Made by a program: the position numbers and the translations under genes. A stretch of 64,000 nt of DNA, taken from Beta vulgaris subsp. vulgaris. Lineage: Eukaryota; Streptophyta; Magnoliopsida; Caryophyllales; Amaranthaceae. Within the stretch, counting starts at the first letter, position 1. Each line of letters starts with the position of its first letter. Below the pieces are notes generated by a model, which was not told where the DNA came from, made no database searches, and saw only the letters and a list, made by a program, of their open reading frames with translations. The stretch lies in the NCBI RefSeq assembly GCF_026745355.1, contig NC_079208.1, forward strand, positions 47,445,577 to 47,509,576, in the 5' to 3' direction. This document shows positions 48,501 to 60,912 of this stretch, in pieces.

Positions 48501-49923
48501 CTGTCTAATACCCGTGGCTTTGTTTGATGTAATAGAGAATTGTAATATTGAAAGGGAAGGGGGGCAAATTAGTTAGTTCAAAAAAGGACACCATAGGTCC
48601 CCCTTCCCTTATGTAATAGAGATACACCTGAATTAGATATAGCGGGCTGACAATTACTAGTTTACTATTAATTATTAGTTGGTATGATGATCTTACTTAT
48701 AAATGTGTTTTTTCAGCGTCTAAAAGTCATTTGCCACACTTTTGTTATATTTTTGGTCATGTAAAAAGCAAAAAGAAAGCCATTTTTTTTTCCAAATTTA
48801 ACAATTTTCCTTATAGATTTATCATAAACTGCACCACGAGCTCCCCCTCAAAAAGAAAAGAAACGAGCTAAACTCAGAGATTTTCAAGCTGTTATACTTA
48901 CATACATACTGTCCATATTTGTTTTGGGACTTTCGAAAATCCTGTGGTAAGATAAAATCTTCTGGGCAGCCCTTGCACAGGGCCACTCACCCAAAGGTCC
49001 AACAAGCTCCAAACCCCCATACACACCAATTTTGAAAATTTTGCTTTCACCAAGATTTGAATCTTGGTATCCATGCGGGAAGTATGAAGCCATACCATTG
49101 AACCCAAGGATTCTTGGTACGTATTGTCCATATGTATCATACAAAAATACATCGCTAATCAAAATTTGAGGATTTGAAAAAAATAAAGAAAGGTTTTGAA
49201 ATTTAGAATTGGTTTCAAAAGTGTTTAACCTTCAGAAAAAGTGTTATCAATTACAAAGAGAAAGAAAAAAGGAAAAAGATTGGAAAAATTGATTTAATCG
49301 GTGCCAACTATGACAATTTTTTTTTTGGGCAACGTTTACCTGCTGAGACTATTATTGTAAAATACCCTTCAAAATTGGGTTAGAACTGAACAATAAAAGA
49401 TCATATTTGAGAATATTTTTGTCACAAGTTCGATATTTGGGAGTGATTAATTCAAATTTTCTAAGAAGATTTAGAAAGGCAACTAATATGTTCCTCTTGA
49501 GTCTTGATGCGTCTCAAAATTACCCGAAAGAATTTTGGTACTTTTATTTATTCCTTTTCGAGTTTGCTGGAGTGAGATTGTACAATTAGCCAATAATGGT
49601 GGTAGAACTAGTGTGATTACTAATGTCTAATGCCATTCAGTATTTTGTGTGGGCCTGTGGGGAACACACATCTATTTACCTCTAGTTTTTTCAACAAAAT
49701 GGCTGTACAAGATATTATCGACTTCTACTCCATAGTCCATAGTTACTACTTACTACTACTATTGCTAGAATTATGGGGTAAAACAAACAGTTTATGCAAT
49801 GATCCCAATTCAAGTGAATGCCATTCAATAATAGACTAGGTAAATAACATCCAAATTTGTCAGATACCATTTTTTCCCCCTGTCATCCACAAACCTATTA
49901 ACTTAATCTTAAAACAATAAATA

Positions 49924-50207
49924 CTCCCTCTGTCTTTTTTTATTTGCTACAAGCACTTTTTCACAAAGACCAAGGAGGGAGTGGGGACCATTGACATAAA
50001 TGGAATTAACAAAAAAGCAAATAGGTAAATTGTGGGACCTATGTATTATATATGGAAACATTTACAAAATCAAGAAGGGAGTGATGGCAAATTTGTAAAT
50101 AAAGTGTGGGACCTATGTACTATATATGGAAATATTTGCAAATGTAGCAAATAAATTGAGACACCCCTAAATGGCAAAATGTAGCAAATAAAAAAAGACG
50201 GAGGGAG
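49924..50207. mobile_element. Stowaway MITE
   Basis: Terminal repeats CTCCCTCTGTCTTTTTTTAT and (reversed right end) CTCCCTCCGTCTTTTTTTAT, both continuing TTGCTACA, lie within TA on each side. 284 bp, well preserved, with direct repeats of GTGGGACCTATGTA inside. Confidence 0.88.
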
Positions 50208-50532
50208 TAACATCAAAAACAGTTGTAGCACATAACTGTCATATAACCCACAACCTTATATTGAAAGATAGAATTAGTAACGCGCATTATGATTTACCCT
50301 TTGCTTCATACTATCTCTGTTTTATTTTAATCGACTCGTTTCTCTTGATCACACATGTCAATTCACTATTTTAAACTTTATATATATCTAATTATCAATA
50401 AGTAAAAGTTACAAAAAGTTAATATTATGAAAATATATATTGAGACGAATTTAACAATATCTCACATGACTATATTTTTTCTTAAATATAAATAACAAAA
50501 CATAGTCAAAGTTACACATGTAAATCGCAAAT

Positions 50533-51522
50533 TAGATCCTGCACCGAGGTGTAGGATGAGCATCCTACACCTTGCCCATGTGGCTGACTTTTGGCAATAT
50601 TTTTGAAAGTGGGTCAACTCTTTCTCTCTCATCACGTGAAACAATTTGTTTAATGTACAAATGCATATGGTTTGGTGTACAATAATCTACGAGTGTACAT
50701 TTAGGGATTTTCAGTGATCAAAGCAATGACCATCAATGTACATTGTGATTTTATTGAATTTCGGTTTGAGATTGTAATTGTACATAATGAATTTCATTAG
50801 TGAACAAACATCAAACACACCAGTGTACAAAGAATGGAAATTACTCACTTGACATATTTCGGTATAGGACTGTAATTGTACATATTGAATTTCATTACTG
50901 AACAAACATCAACACACCCAATGTACAAAGATTGCAAATTACTCACTCGACATCAACTTCATGAATTGAGTTACTTTCAGCTGGGGGGTTGTCATTGTAC
51001 ATTTTTGATTTTATTAATGAACAACCATGAAGCCAAGGATGTACAAGGAGGTTGAGTGTGGAAAAGAGAGAAGTGGTGAATTTCGGTATGAGACTGTAAT
51101 TGTACATATTGAATTTCATTAGTGAACAAATATCAACACACCCAGTGTACAAAGATTGCAAATTACTCACTTGACATCAGCTTCAGGAATCGGGTTACTT
51201 TCAGCTGGGGGGCTGTCATTGTACATTTTGATTTTGTTAATGAACAACCACGAAGCCAATAATGTACAAGGAGGTTGAGTGTGGAAAAGAGAGAAGTTGT
51301 GAACAGTATATGGGGACATCAAATCAGTTATTAAATGGTGAACAGTAAATGTCAAATCAGTTATTTTTTGTATTTTTGACATGTACACTGGATGTAATGG
51401 GAATGTACATTAGCTGTCAAATCAATTACTTTTTTGCATATTGAATGGTGTGTTTCATTCTTATTGCCTTGCGTTTTGGAGCTGATGTAGGATGCTCATC
51501 CTACACCTTGGTCCATAATCTA
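50533..51522. mobile_element. Inverted-repeat element with palindromic termini and tandem core
   Basis: The left end TAGATCCTGCACCGAGGTGT and the reversed right end TAGATTATGGACCAAGGTGT both continue AGGATGAGCATCCTACA, which is a near-perfect palindrome in itself. The core contains a 224-bp unit repeated twice (copies at about 50871 and 51094) and a partial third copy near 50774. It carries words such as TGTCATTGTACATTTTTGAT and CAAAGATTGCAAATTACTCA. No transposase. It appears to have inserted into an older MITE, whose ends may be near 50307 and 51580. Family unassigned. Confidence 0.7.
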
Positions 51523-52107
51523 CTAATTGCATGTAAATAGTGTGAAAAGTCAAAACTGGTCATCTAAAAAACGGAGAAAATATTCGTCTAGAGTTTGCTC
51601 TCAAAAAATATTGCCATCTCTACCCCTACGAATTTTTCAACTAACATTCGGATAATGTCCCAATCAAAAAACCCTTAATCATAATATCAAAAGAACTAAA
51701 AAGTGTATTAACTTAAATAACAATAAAATAAATAAAATAATTAAATTATAAGTAAAATATTCAATCAATTTCAAAAGGACCTTCCTCGGCTCTTGCTAAT
51801 ATAAATTAAGGAACTTAAAAATTGAGACAGTTGCATGAAACTGAAGCTATTTATTTGACTTTTACTTTTTTAGACAGGAAAGAGAAAGTTGTTTAGAAAC
51901 ATGACTAAAACGGAATGAAGCGAAATATGGAAAAACTTAATGAAATAGATCCAAACAAAAAAAGGGGAGATCTATATACCACATAATAACACATATCAAA
52001 CATGACCCGCTTATCTAATTAACTATAATTATTAATAAGTGTGATAAAAATGAGAGCAAGATTTATACTTTATAGGTTTTAGTGTTACCATGAGAAAGTA
52101 TTTGCGC

Positions 52108-52385
52108 ATACCCGGTATGGGCCAACAGTGTCCATACCGGGGTATGTTAGTAATTTTGCCAGAAAAAGACAAAAAAAGTTGACTCTGATCATATAGGAGA
52201 GAAATCAGATCAACTATTATATGAATCAGATCAACTACAATGTGAATCAGATCAACTATAATGCGAATCAGATCATGGATATATGTAAGTAAAAACCCAA
52301 AAAAAAAAAAAGAAAAAAGAAAAAATTGTATTTATTTACAACTTTGCCCCGGTATTTACAAATACGGGTATGCGCTTATCAGCGC
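52108..52385. repeat. Inverted-repeat element with a 21-bp tandem core
   Basis: The left end GCGCATACCCGGTATGGGCC and the reversed right end GCGCATACCCGTATTTGTAA are inverted. A related CCGGGGTATG / CCCCGGTATT pair lies inside. Positions 52203-52276 hold 3.5 copies of a 21-bp unit, AATCAGATCAACTATAATGTG. Confidence 0.65.
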
Positions 52386-53399
52386 TCGTGTTACCATAAC
52401 CATGAACAACATTGAGAAAGCAAAGATATTATACTTTATTATACACCTCTTAACTTTATAGACTTTAGTAATTTATGCTAATGTCCATCCTTAAAAGAAA
52501 AAGTAGAGGATTATAAAAGAAGCAAGGAACCAATGAAACTTGGTTTATCACTGAACTAAAGGATTTGAATTATGTTGACAACCATCATCATTTACTAATA
52601 AAAGTGGTCCTACTAAACCAAATGAATACTATATCAGACCTCAATTATGTTCAACTTAGCATAGTAAAATGTCAGAATTTCAGAACCTATATAATTTAGC
52701 ATAATAGTATCATTACACTATTTTTTATTTTTTTATATTATCTCTTTTTTTTATTTTTCTTTGGTGCATAAAAAAAGTGTTGTTTACTTGCAGCAAAAAT
52801 GAGCGTGGATTTTTCTGGTCCAAAACCTTCATTTTTTTAAGCCTAGCCAACAAAAAAGCCAAACTAACTCTCAAACTGTCAGTATAAACTGAATTTACCA
52901 AATTACCCTTCTGCTCTATATCTCCCCTACCTCTGCAAAATCTATCTGGGTAGTACTCAAATTTTCTGCTCTCTCTACTTGTTAAATCACACTGTATTTC
53001 TCACTTCCCCATCACATTATTATTATATGGGTTTTTTATTTGAATATTAAAGTCTCATTATTCATATTCAATATAGTATACCAATAACATTAAACTAAGA
53101 AAAACAACGTAATATTTCTTCTTCTTCTTCTTCCTCTTACCAGCTGATTTCCCGTGTTTTTTAGTGTTTGAATTCAAGCATTGAAATAAGGTAGAGCTAT
53201 TTTTGTAGGGGTTTACTTTTTTTTTTTTGTTTCCCAAATTTCTCTCACCGATTTTCTCGCCCTCGTAAACTTCAATTCTTGAAATTATATAATTCATTTT
53301 TTTGTCGTTTCATTATGTGTATTTTATTTGGGTACAATTTACTATATGATTTTGTCATTCTAAGTTAGTTAGATTCCATTTCCATGTCTCCTCCATTTT

Positions 53400-53840
53400 T
53401 TCCTCTCAAGTTTATCTCTTTCTTGCAGTAGTTTTCCTCTCATTTGATGAATATAACTAATTCATTGTAAGAACACAAATTTCAGTACATTTTTTCATCT
53501 GTATATTTTTTTTTTGAGGTTTAGTTGGGTAAAAAAAATACCTCTGCTACATTGAAAGGTACAAGAAATAGTGCATAAGTGCATTGTTGTTTTCTACAGT
53601 TTATGTTTTGTTTTGATTATTTTTCCATTTTTGCCTCTTTGGTAATGCTGCATTCTTGATAGGATCAAAGGGTGTTCTGTTCTATATGTGCTTCTCTTTT
53701 ATACTTTACATGAATGTTTTTAGATTGTATTTGTGTGTTTCCCTTTTAATGTCTTCATGTTTCTGTTTGTTTGTGTTTTTTTGGTCAAATTTAAGAGGTG
53801 GGTATTGATTCATTTGGCTTAATCTGCTATAATTTTACAG
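53400..53840 (+). other. Probable 5' UTR intron of the STICHEL-like gene
   Basis: A T-rich stretch ends in ATTTTACAG at 53840, an excellent acceptor 55 bases before the start codon. The donor is not certain. The upstream leader (about 52.9-53.4 kb) is pyrimidine-rich with a CTT triplet run (53118-53135). Confidence 0.5.
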
Positions 53841-53895
53841 GTCTGGTTTAAGTACATTGCTGTGAAGTATAGATTGTTGGGGTATTGTTTGAAGG

Positions 53896-56800
53896 ATGGA
53901 CGGGCGGCGACATTCGGTAGATGTACCCATTTCAAAAACTCTGGTGGCACTTAGGAGGGTGAGGTCATTGAGGGATCCATCAACTAATTCTATGAGTAAG
54001 TTCTCTTCTGTAGTTGATAGTTTGCATTGGGATACTAATTCATGTAATGGGATTTCTCTGAGGTTTGGGAATGGTTGCCAAGAGGGGGTTTCAAGCAATA
54101 ATGGGTGGGATCTAAGTAAAATTTTAGGAACTTGTGGAGAAGAAGATGAAAATGTGAAGGAAATCGAGTCGAAAGAGTGCACTCCGAAATCACATTCTAA
54201 GTTAGTTATAAGCAAAAGTGTTGGAAAATCAGGGTCCAAAGTTGTTGGAACAAAAAGCAAGTGTGATGATAGTAGGGAAAATGGGTTAGATTTAGCTTGT
54301 ATTTCCCCATCAAATGATCAGCTTGAGGATGTGGATTCGAATAATGGTTCAACTGTAAGGTCTAGTACTCCTATGGGAGGCAAAGTCCATTCATCAACAA
54401 GAAATCATTCTTATGGATGTAAGAGATCAGTTGGTGGGTCAGTTGGTGATTTTGTAAGCCGAGCAGGCAGTCCATCTCTGTGTGCTAGTGATACCTTTCT
54501 TGAAGGTTCTACACGTAGTGCTTCGCTATTTGGAAACGACGAGATTGATGCTTTAGACAGGGAATATCGTGGGTGTGGGATAACCTGTTGTTGGTCAAGA
54601 ACTCCTAGATATAGAGACCCATGTCTTGCTTCTGATAATGAAGAGTATCCACTAATGTCAGGGGAAACAGGTGACACTGAAATGTCTGGACGCAGTAGGA
54701 GTTGGAAGCAAATTAACAATGAAATTGTTCCATATGCTGAGAGTCCTAGGAGTTTAAGTATAAAATTCAGGCCAAAATCTTTTGATGAATTGGTTGGACA
54801 AGGTGTGGCAGCAAGATCACTTTTGGGTGCTATTTCTAAAGGGAGGATAACCTCATTCTACTTATTTCATGGTCCTCGAGGTGCTGGCAAGACTTCTGCT
54901 TCAAGGATATTTGCTGCTGCATTGAATTGTCTCTCCTTAGAGGAGCAAAGACCATGTGGATCATGCCAAGAATGTATGTTGTATTTCGCAGGTAGGAGCC
55001 GGGATGTTAAGGAGCTTGATCCTGTTAGAATAAACCGTGCTGGTAGGTTGAGATCGCTCATTAAAACTGCTACTCTGCCTCCAATATCCTCAAGATTTAA
55101 GGTGTTTATTTTGGACGAGTGTCATTTGCTTAGAGGTGATACATGGGCAACTCTTTTGACCAACTTGGATAGTTTCTCTCGGCATGTTGTCTTTGTTATG
55201 ATCACCCCTGACCCGGATAAGCTGCCAAGAAGTGTGGTTGCACGATCCCAAAGATACCACTTTCCAAAATTAAAGGATGTTGATGTTGCAAATAGATTAG
55301 GAAAAATTTGTGTGGAAGAAGGATTGGAGTTTGACGAGGCAGCTTTGGAGTTCATTGCTTCCAAGTCCAATGGTTCTATGCGAGATGCTGAGATGATGCT
55401 TGATCAGCTGAGTTTGCTGGGAAGCAAGATCACACTGACATCGGCCTACGAACTTGTGAGTAGTATTAATCACTTTTTAGTTTTTACTGCCTAGTTGTTT
55501 TGTGCTCAGACCAGTTTTAATCTTGATGCTTTATTTATGCAGATTGGAACTGTATCAGATGATGAGCTGGTGGATCTACTTGACCTCGCTCTGTCAGCTG
55601 ACACATCAAATACAGTTAAAAAGGCAAGGGAGCTAATGAGGTCAAGGATTGATCCTATGCAACTCATATCCCAGCTTGCCAACATCATAATGGATATTCT
55701 TGCTGGGAAATTTCAAGAAGAAGATTCTGAAATTCGAAGGAATTTCTTGAGAAAACATGCGTGTAAGTTAAATGGGACATATGCAAAAAAAAGAAAGTAG
55801 TTTGTCGTCTGCTTCTAAGAATTTGTAGACATGCTTGGCTACTTGCAATCCAGGGTACTCTCTATCCAGTGGTGTTCTTATATTTCTGAAGCCTTGATGC
55901 TACTGATGCTACTTTTAACAGTTCCTCAGACCATGCTTGTGCACATGGCTAGAGGGGACCAGATATTGATTGAACTAACAGAAAAACTCCAAATGTGCAT
56001 GTCAACACTAGCTGGAAACCTCCAATTAGCTATATTGTGGATCATACATGTCCCGGATAAAAAGCATTTGTTACATCAGCCAACTAGTTGCATAGTCTTG
56101 TTAATTTTTTGTCAAGACCACCCAATAATCAGAGCCTACTAGACTCCGACTATCCTGATTCGAGCTGTGACAGGCCTATGCTATTGGGGGGGGGGGGGAA
56201 CACTCCCCACAAGAAGTGTTGCTGCTTTTTTAGGGCTCAAACCGAGACCTCTGGTTAAGCTTGAACAGCACCTTTACTAGCTAATCTGAACACTTGTTGG
56301 TTCTTAGACCTACATTTCTAAGTTACTTTATCAACTAAAAGATCAGTCTGCTAAAATTACAAAAAACAAGATAGGTGACCATTGTTTATAATAATGGGAA
56401 TACTTTCCCTTATACTGTTGGCTTTACTTTTAGAGCTCAACCTATCTCATATTGTGAATGAGTGACCATACTTGTGTTATGATAATAAAGATATCTTTGC
56501 AAAAGATGACCGTGACATTTTTTTTGATGCTATCCGAATAACAGTTGACTTTTGAGATCAGTAGTTTTTTCTTGACTAGTGTTTAATTGATTGTGTTTAC
56601 AGCAGAGACAGACTTGCAGAAGATACGTTATGCGTTGAAGACACTATCAGAAAGTGAAAAACAGCTGAGAGTGTCCAAAAACCAAACTACATGGCTTACT
56701 GTTGCTCTTTTGCAACTAAATTCTATAGATCCCTCTTTCTCGGATCCAAATGAGTCCAGGTTATCTGTTAGAACTGCAAATTCTGAAGGTTGGTTTTGCT

Positions 56801-58576
56801 TCCTGATTGTTGATAAATCATGCTTGCTTCATTGAAGTGCCACATTGTCACATGGAGATTATTGACCAAATATTCAAATTGCTTCAGCTGCAGATGGCGA
56901 CTGTTGCAGTACATCATCCCTTGGAGAAAAATCAAAACATCTTGTCTCATATGATTGTGCAGCTGATGATGAATTGCGTAAAATGGTAGCGCAAGGAGAT
57001 TGTGGCGGAGCTCTTGAATCTATCTGGATCAGAGCCACTGAAATATGCCAGTCAAATTCACTCAGGATCTTTCTACGAAGACGAGGGAAGCTCTCATCCG
57101 TGTGGGTTAAGAAAGGTAAAATACAGCATCTTCTGATAATTTCTCTCACAGTTTCTAAAAGTGGTTAAGGATTTGATGATCTTACATAAGACTAATTTTT
57201 TGGTTAAGATGGAATTGTTTTCTGCTCGAGATCAATTCATGAAATGTTGTCCTGGGAAACAATTGATTATACTTCTATCTTATCCCTGAGTATAGCTTCC
57301 ACCAATGCCTTGATTGATATAATATAATTTCATTCGCAGATCTGGCAGTGGCGGAACTAGAATTTGATCATCCTGACTATGCATCAAAGGCTGAGAATTC
57401 ATGGAAACTTGTTGCAAGCTCACTTCAATCTGTACTAGGATGTAATGTGGAGCTTAGGATCAATCTGTCTCCTACTTATTCCAAATCCAAGAGACCATCT
57501 TTCAGTTTGTTTAGCTGTTCCCGGAGAATTCACAAAACACAAACCCCTGAAAGTGGGAGTGATCGTTTGTCAGACGCCTCCAATTTCACAGGAGACAAAC
57601 ATGTTGAAACTTGCTCATCTTGTGGGTCCCAAGTTTCTCATATTTGCAGCCACAGAATGGTTAGTACTCTTCGAAACAGCGATGGAAATGCACTAAGTAC
57701 TGCAAAGTCCGGAGCATCCACTCCACAGAGAGTCTCACAGGACAGCATGTCGAATGAACATGAAAAAGGATGCAAGATTTTAACTGTTGAAGAGCAGGAA
57801 GCTCAGCTTAATTGCTTCCCTAAATCTATGAGACTCAGCAAGAAATTGGCATCATCAGAAGCTTCCTCTGAGGTAGTGTGCTTAAAGGTCCAGCCAAAAG
57901 GGAATATTAGGCAAGCATCTTTCGATACTTATATCTGCACTGATTATCCATACGTCTTAAGTAATGGCAGCAATAACAGTGACTTTTCACGACATGAAGA
58001 TGGGTGAGTTGTCTATCCTGTTGGTATATATCATAAGGAAAATTTCCCATGAATAATCTCAACTATGGGGCTCTCTTGTCCTTCCCCTTGCGGTAGCTAA
58101 CTAGAGTTTGACACATCTTTATATGACCTTTGAAATCAAAATTTCAGGTCAGGGGATTATGTTGAGAAACGTACCCCCAGTTGAGATTATTATGGACTGA
58201 ACCATGATAGAAAATGTTATAAGAAAACCAGTCAGTTGGGATTATTCTCCATGAATGTATCATTGCCTCTTAAGTAACTAGGTAGCTAATGTTATGTCAT
58301 GTCTTGCAGTAAAACAGAAGACTCAAAGTCACATTGCTGGAAAACACCACCCTTTGCTACGAAAAAGGTAGATAAACAAACAAGACAGTTTTATCGTATT
58401 GTTCAATTAACTAAAACATGGACAAAATTGAATCCGTTGAACATATATTTACTATGTCAGTCATATGAGAGTAGTGTTGATTTAGAAATTGGCTCATGCA
58501 GGCATGGCAAATGAAGCATCAACGACAGAGATCACACTTGGTGGAATGGGTTCTTCCTTGTGCTGCAGCCAAGTAA
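53896..58576 (+). CDS. STICHEL-like protein (DnaX-like AAA protein), complete
   Basis: Coding exons: 53896-55455, 55543-55762, 56603-56788, 56888-57115, 57340-58003, 58310-58367 and 58502-58576. All introns are GT-AG, and the sum is 2991 nt, or 996 residues plus stop. It opens MDGRRHSVDVPISKTLVALR, the signature of plant STICHEL-like proteins. From about residue 295 it has a clamp-loader-type AAA domain: KFRPKSFDELVGQ, P-loop GPRGAGKT (326-333), a DnaX-style zinc motif CGSCQEC and Walker B FILDECHLL (about 404-412). RNWLTV-type text later (NQTTWLTVALLQLNS) and the C-terminus VEWVLPCAAAK also match the family. It is closest by eye to Arabidopsis At4g24790 (STICHEL-like 2). The founder STICHEL controls trichome branching. 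The biochemical role of this paralogue is not established, and resemblance to bacterial DNA polymerase III gamma/tau does not show a replication role. Confidence 0.93.
58046..58195. repeat. Small inverted repeat in a STICHEL-like intron
   Basis: CCATGAATAATCTCAACTAT on the left pairs with AGTTGAGATTATTATGG on the right, and GGGG and CCCC words lie just inside. It is probably a short MITE of about 150 bp between exons 5 and 6. Confidence 0.6.
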
Positions 58577-58952
58577 GACTTGCAAATACACAAACTGGGA
58601 CTTCTTACTTACATGTTTCTATAAACAGTCGGTTTTTGGCTCTGGTGATAGTTAATAGATGAGTAGGTTCCTTAGATGTATCCAGATTTCAGACCTTTAG
58701 ATGTACTGTATTGTACATGTATAGCTTCAATATTTCGTGGTGCCAATATTTTCCTAGAGAAAAGCTATGACATTATGTCACCAGCTAAGTTGAATGGAAT
58801 GTTACTCTTGTTCATACTTCATACAAGTGGGAAGAAACAAGAAAAAGGTGACTTAGTTCAGTAGTTGTTGTACTCCATTTTTAGCTGCTACTTATCCTAG
58901 CTCGTGACTCAAATTTGCTACATATCGTTTCTAGGGTGTCTTGCAATATATA

Positions 58953-59201
58953 CTCCCTCCATTTTTTAAATTGCTACATTACGTTTTGCATAAGATTTTA
59001 AGCAATGTTATCTTTTGACCCATTTAATGTAAAATAAGGGGTTAAAAAATGAAAAGAGAGTACTTTTTGGTGGAAAAAGTAAAAAAAAAAAACATTGTAA
59101 CTCTTTGGTTGGCCTGAACGGTTAATAAGGAAAATTGAAACAGTGTAGCAATTAAAAAAAAATCATTTAAAAAAATGTAGCAATAAAAAGAACGGAGTGA
59201 G
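58953..59201. mobile_element. Stowaway MITE downstream of the STICHEL-like gene
   Basis: The left end CTCCCTCCATTTTTTAAATT and the reversed right end CTCACTCCGTTCTTTTTATT both continue GCTACATT. TA on both sides. 249 bp. It lies about 380 bp past the stop codon and may supply or border 3' UTR sequence. Confidence 0.82.
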
Positions 59202-59236
59202 TATCATTTATGGGAAGCTTTTTCTTTGAAGTAGGG

Positions 59237-60513
59237 GAGTTAAGTGTCTTGGAGGGTACTGAACTTTGATGAAAGTACCAGTTAAGGTATTGAACTTTCA
59301 AATGTACCAGTTAAGGTACTCAAAATGGATGTCTGTTAACTTAAGGTACTGAACTTTGGTTTGTACCTGTACCGTTAACATCCCCAAAAATAAAAATAAA
59401 ATGTGACATGACATTAATTAAAAAGAAAAAGCTTACATAACATTAATTTTCTCTCTCCTCTGATTCCTCACCTTCTTCTCTCTCCTTTTATTCCTCACCT
59501 TTTTTTTACTTTGTACTTTTTACTACTTTTTATTTCAACAATCTAATAAACCAACTGAGTCAAACTTTAGTTTAATCTTAATTTCCACTATCAATCTCAT
59601 CATCTCGTACAATTCCCCCTCCCTAATCATCTCCCTCATCAATCAATTCAGGAACCTCCCCACACAATTGAGCAGTCCCAAAATGACAAATCTTAGCAAC
59701 TAAAGCAGGCTCATCACATATAATAATTGAGCTACTTTTTATATGATTATGAATAAACCCAGTTTTATACCCAACACAATTATGCATATAATCCAACCCA
59801 TCAGCAATTCCAACAACAATTTGAACCCTAGAAACCCAATTTGATAAAACCGTAAAATTAGGGTTTCTAGGGTTTCTCAAACAATCACTCAAATTAGCAC
59901 CATTTTATAAATTCATAAACAAGATAAACATAATTTCCACTAACAGAAGCACCATGAAGATTCACTAAACTCGCATGGTGAGACTTACAGATGAGAGAGA
60001 GTTTTTTCTTGAGCTCCGAATTATCAATGGATCGTCGAAGTTTACGTTGTGTTACAATTGATAGTTTATTATCAATTAAACATTTCCATGAAGCTGAAGA
60101 AGATGAAGATGAAATGGGTTCTAATAGAAATTTTTTTGTTGCAGAACGAATTTCAGATGAAGATGAAATGGGAATTGTACGAGGTGATGAGATTGATAGT
60201 GGAAATTAAGATTTAACTAAAGTTTGACTCAGTTGGTTTATTAGATTGTTGAAATAAAAAGTAGTAAAAAGTAAAAAGTAAAAAAAAAGGTGAGGAATAA
60301 AAGGAGAGAGAAAATTGATGTTATGTCAGCTTTTTCTTTTTAATTAATGCCATGTCACATTTTTTTTTTTTGGGATGTTAATGGTACAAACCAAAGTTTA
60401 GTACCTTAAGTTAACAGACATCCATTTTGAGTACCTTAACTGGTACATTTGAAAGTTCAGTACCTTAACTGATACTTTCATCAAAGTTCAGTACCCTCCT
60501 AGACACTTAACTC
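59237..60513. mobile_element. Pack-MULE with very long inverted repeats
   Basis: Both ends begin GAGTTAAGTGTCT. The inverted arms run for about 380 bp on the left (59237-59617) and 343 bp on the right (60171-60513). GAAGTAGGG flanks the element perfectly at 59228-59236 and 60514-60522, the 9-bp duplication of Mutator elements. Direct repeats of GTACCAGTTAAGGTA lie within the arms. No transposase. The central 550 bp is a receptor-kinase fragment, and the inner end of each arm already contains kinase-related sequence. Confidence 0.93.
59623..60215 (-). pseudogene. Captured LysM-type receptor-like kinase domain fragment
   Basis: The minus strand reads PISSSSEIRSATKKFLLEPI, KLSIVTQRKLRRSIDNSELK, KKLSLICKSHHASLVNLHGA and NYVYLVYEFIK. 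One extra base near 59895 breaks the frame, and LRNPRNPNFTVLSNWVSRVQ, ADGLDYMHN, FIHNHIKSSSIIICDEPALV and KICHFGTAQLCGE then follow. This is the N-lobe and start of the C-lobe of a LYK-type kinase. The HFG in place of DFG is as expected for the pseudokinase-like members of that family. The ATP-binding glycine loop is not recognisable, the activation segment onward is missing, and so are the LysM ectodomain and membrane segment. It cannot make a working receptor. Confidence 0.8.
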
Positions 60514-60912
60514 GAAGTAGGGTGTCACATCCACCCAATGAGGCACTGACTCACTCCCATTTCACTTTCTACTTATATATTCTTATATTTTCTAAAATAA
60601 ATTAAACGAAGGGAGGAGTTGCGGAGGTATAGAGATTGACGAGAAGAGAGAGAAATAAAAAGAGACTCATGTGATGAAGAGAACTAAGTACAAAATAAAT
60701 ATTTTATTTATTCTAAAACGAATTAAAATAATAAGTGATTCATTCTGTTTAGAATGGAGAAAGTATATATATTGTGTGAGAAGTAAAGTATTAACTTATA
60801 GTACTAGCTCAAAACCATTGTAGAATCATCGGAGAAGCATGATTTATCATCTTATTTAATTTATTTTAATTATCGGAGAAAGCATGATTAATCATCTTAT
60901 TTGTTTTATCTA

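Larger units (their letters stand above)
41380..48622 (-). mobile_element. Decayed autonomous-type Helitron
   Basis: The 3' end on the minus strand is clear: hairpin GCACGC-ATC-GCGTGC, ATAAAAAG, CTAG, then T (41397 down to 41379). Coding remains upstream are in the order Rep-helicase (46816-43774) then RPA-like (43638-41590), which is a plant Helitron gene set. The 5' end is uncertain. TCTCTATTACATAAGG starting at 48622 and preceded by A fits the A|TC rule and is my best candidate, giving 7.2 kb. The interval would then include the host gene fragment at 47030. Confidence 0.7.

Noticed and set aside
48527..48540. Alternative Helitron 5' end with TCTCTATTACATC on the minus strand
   Set aside because: The preceding base is T rather than A, so it does not fit the A|TC insertion rule. 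The copy at 48622 does.
53835..54260. Minus-strand 141-residue ORF
   Set aside because: Shadow of the first STICHEL-like exon.
59991..60209. Plus-strand 72-residue acidic ORF
   Set aside because: It is antisense to the captured receptor-kinase fragment.
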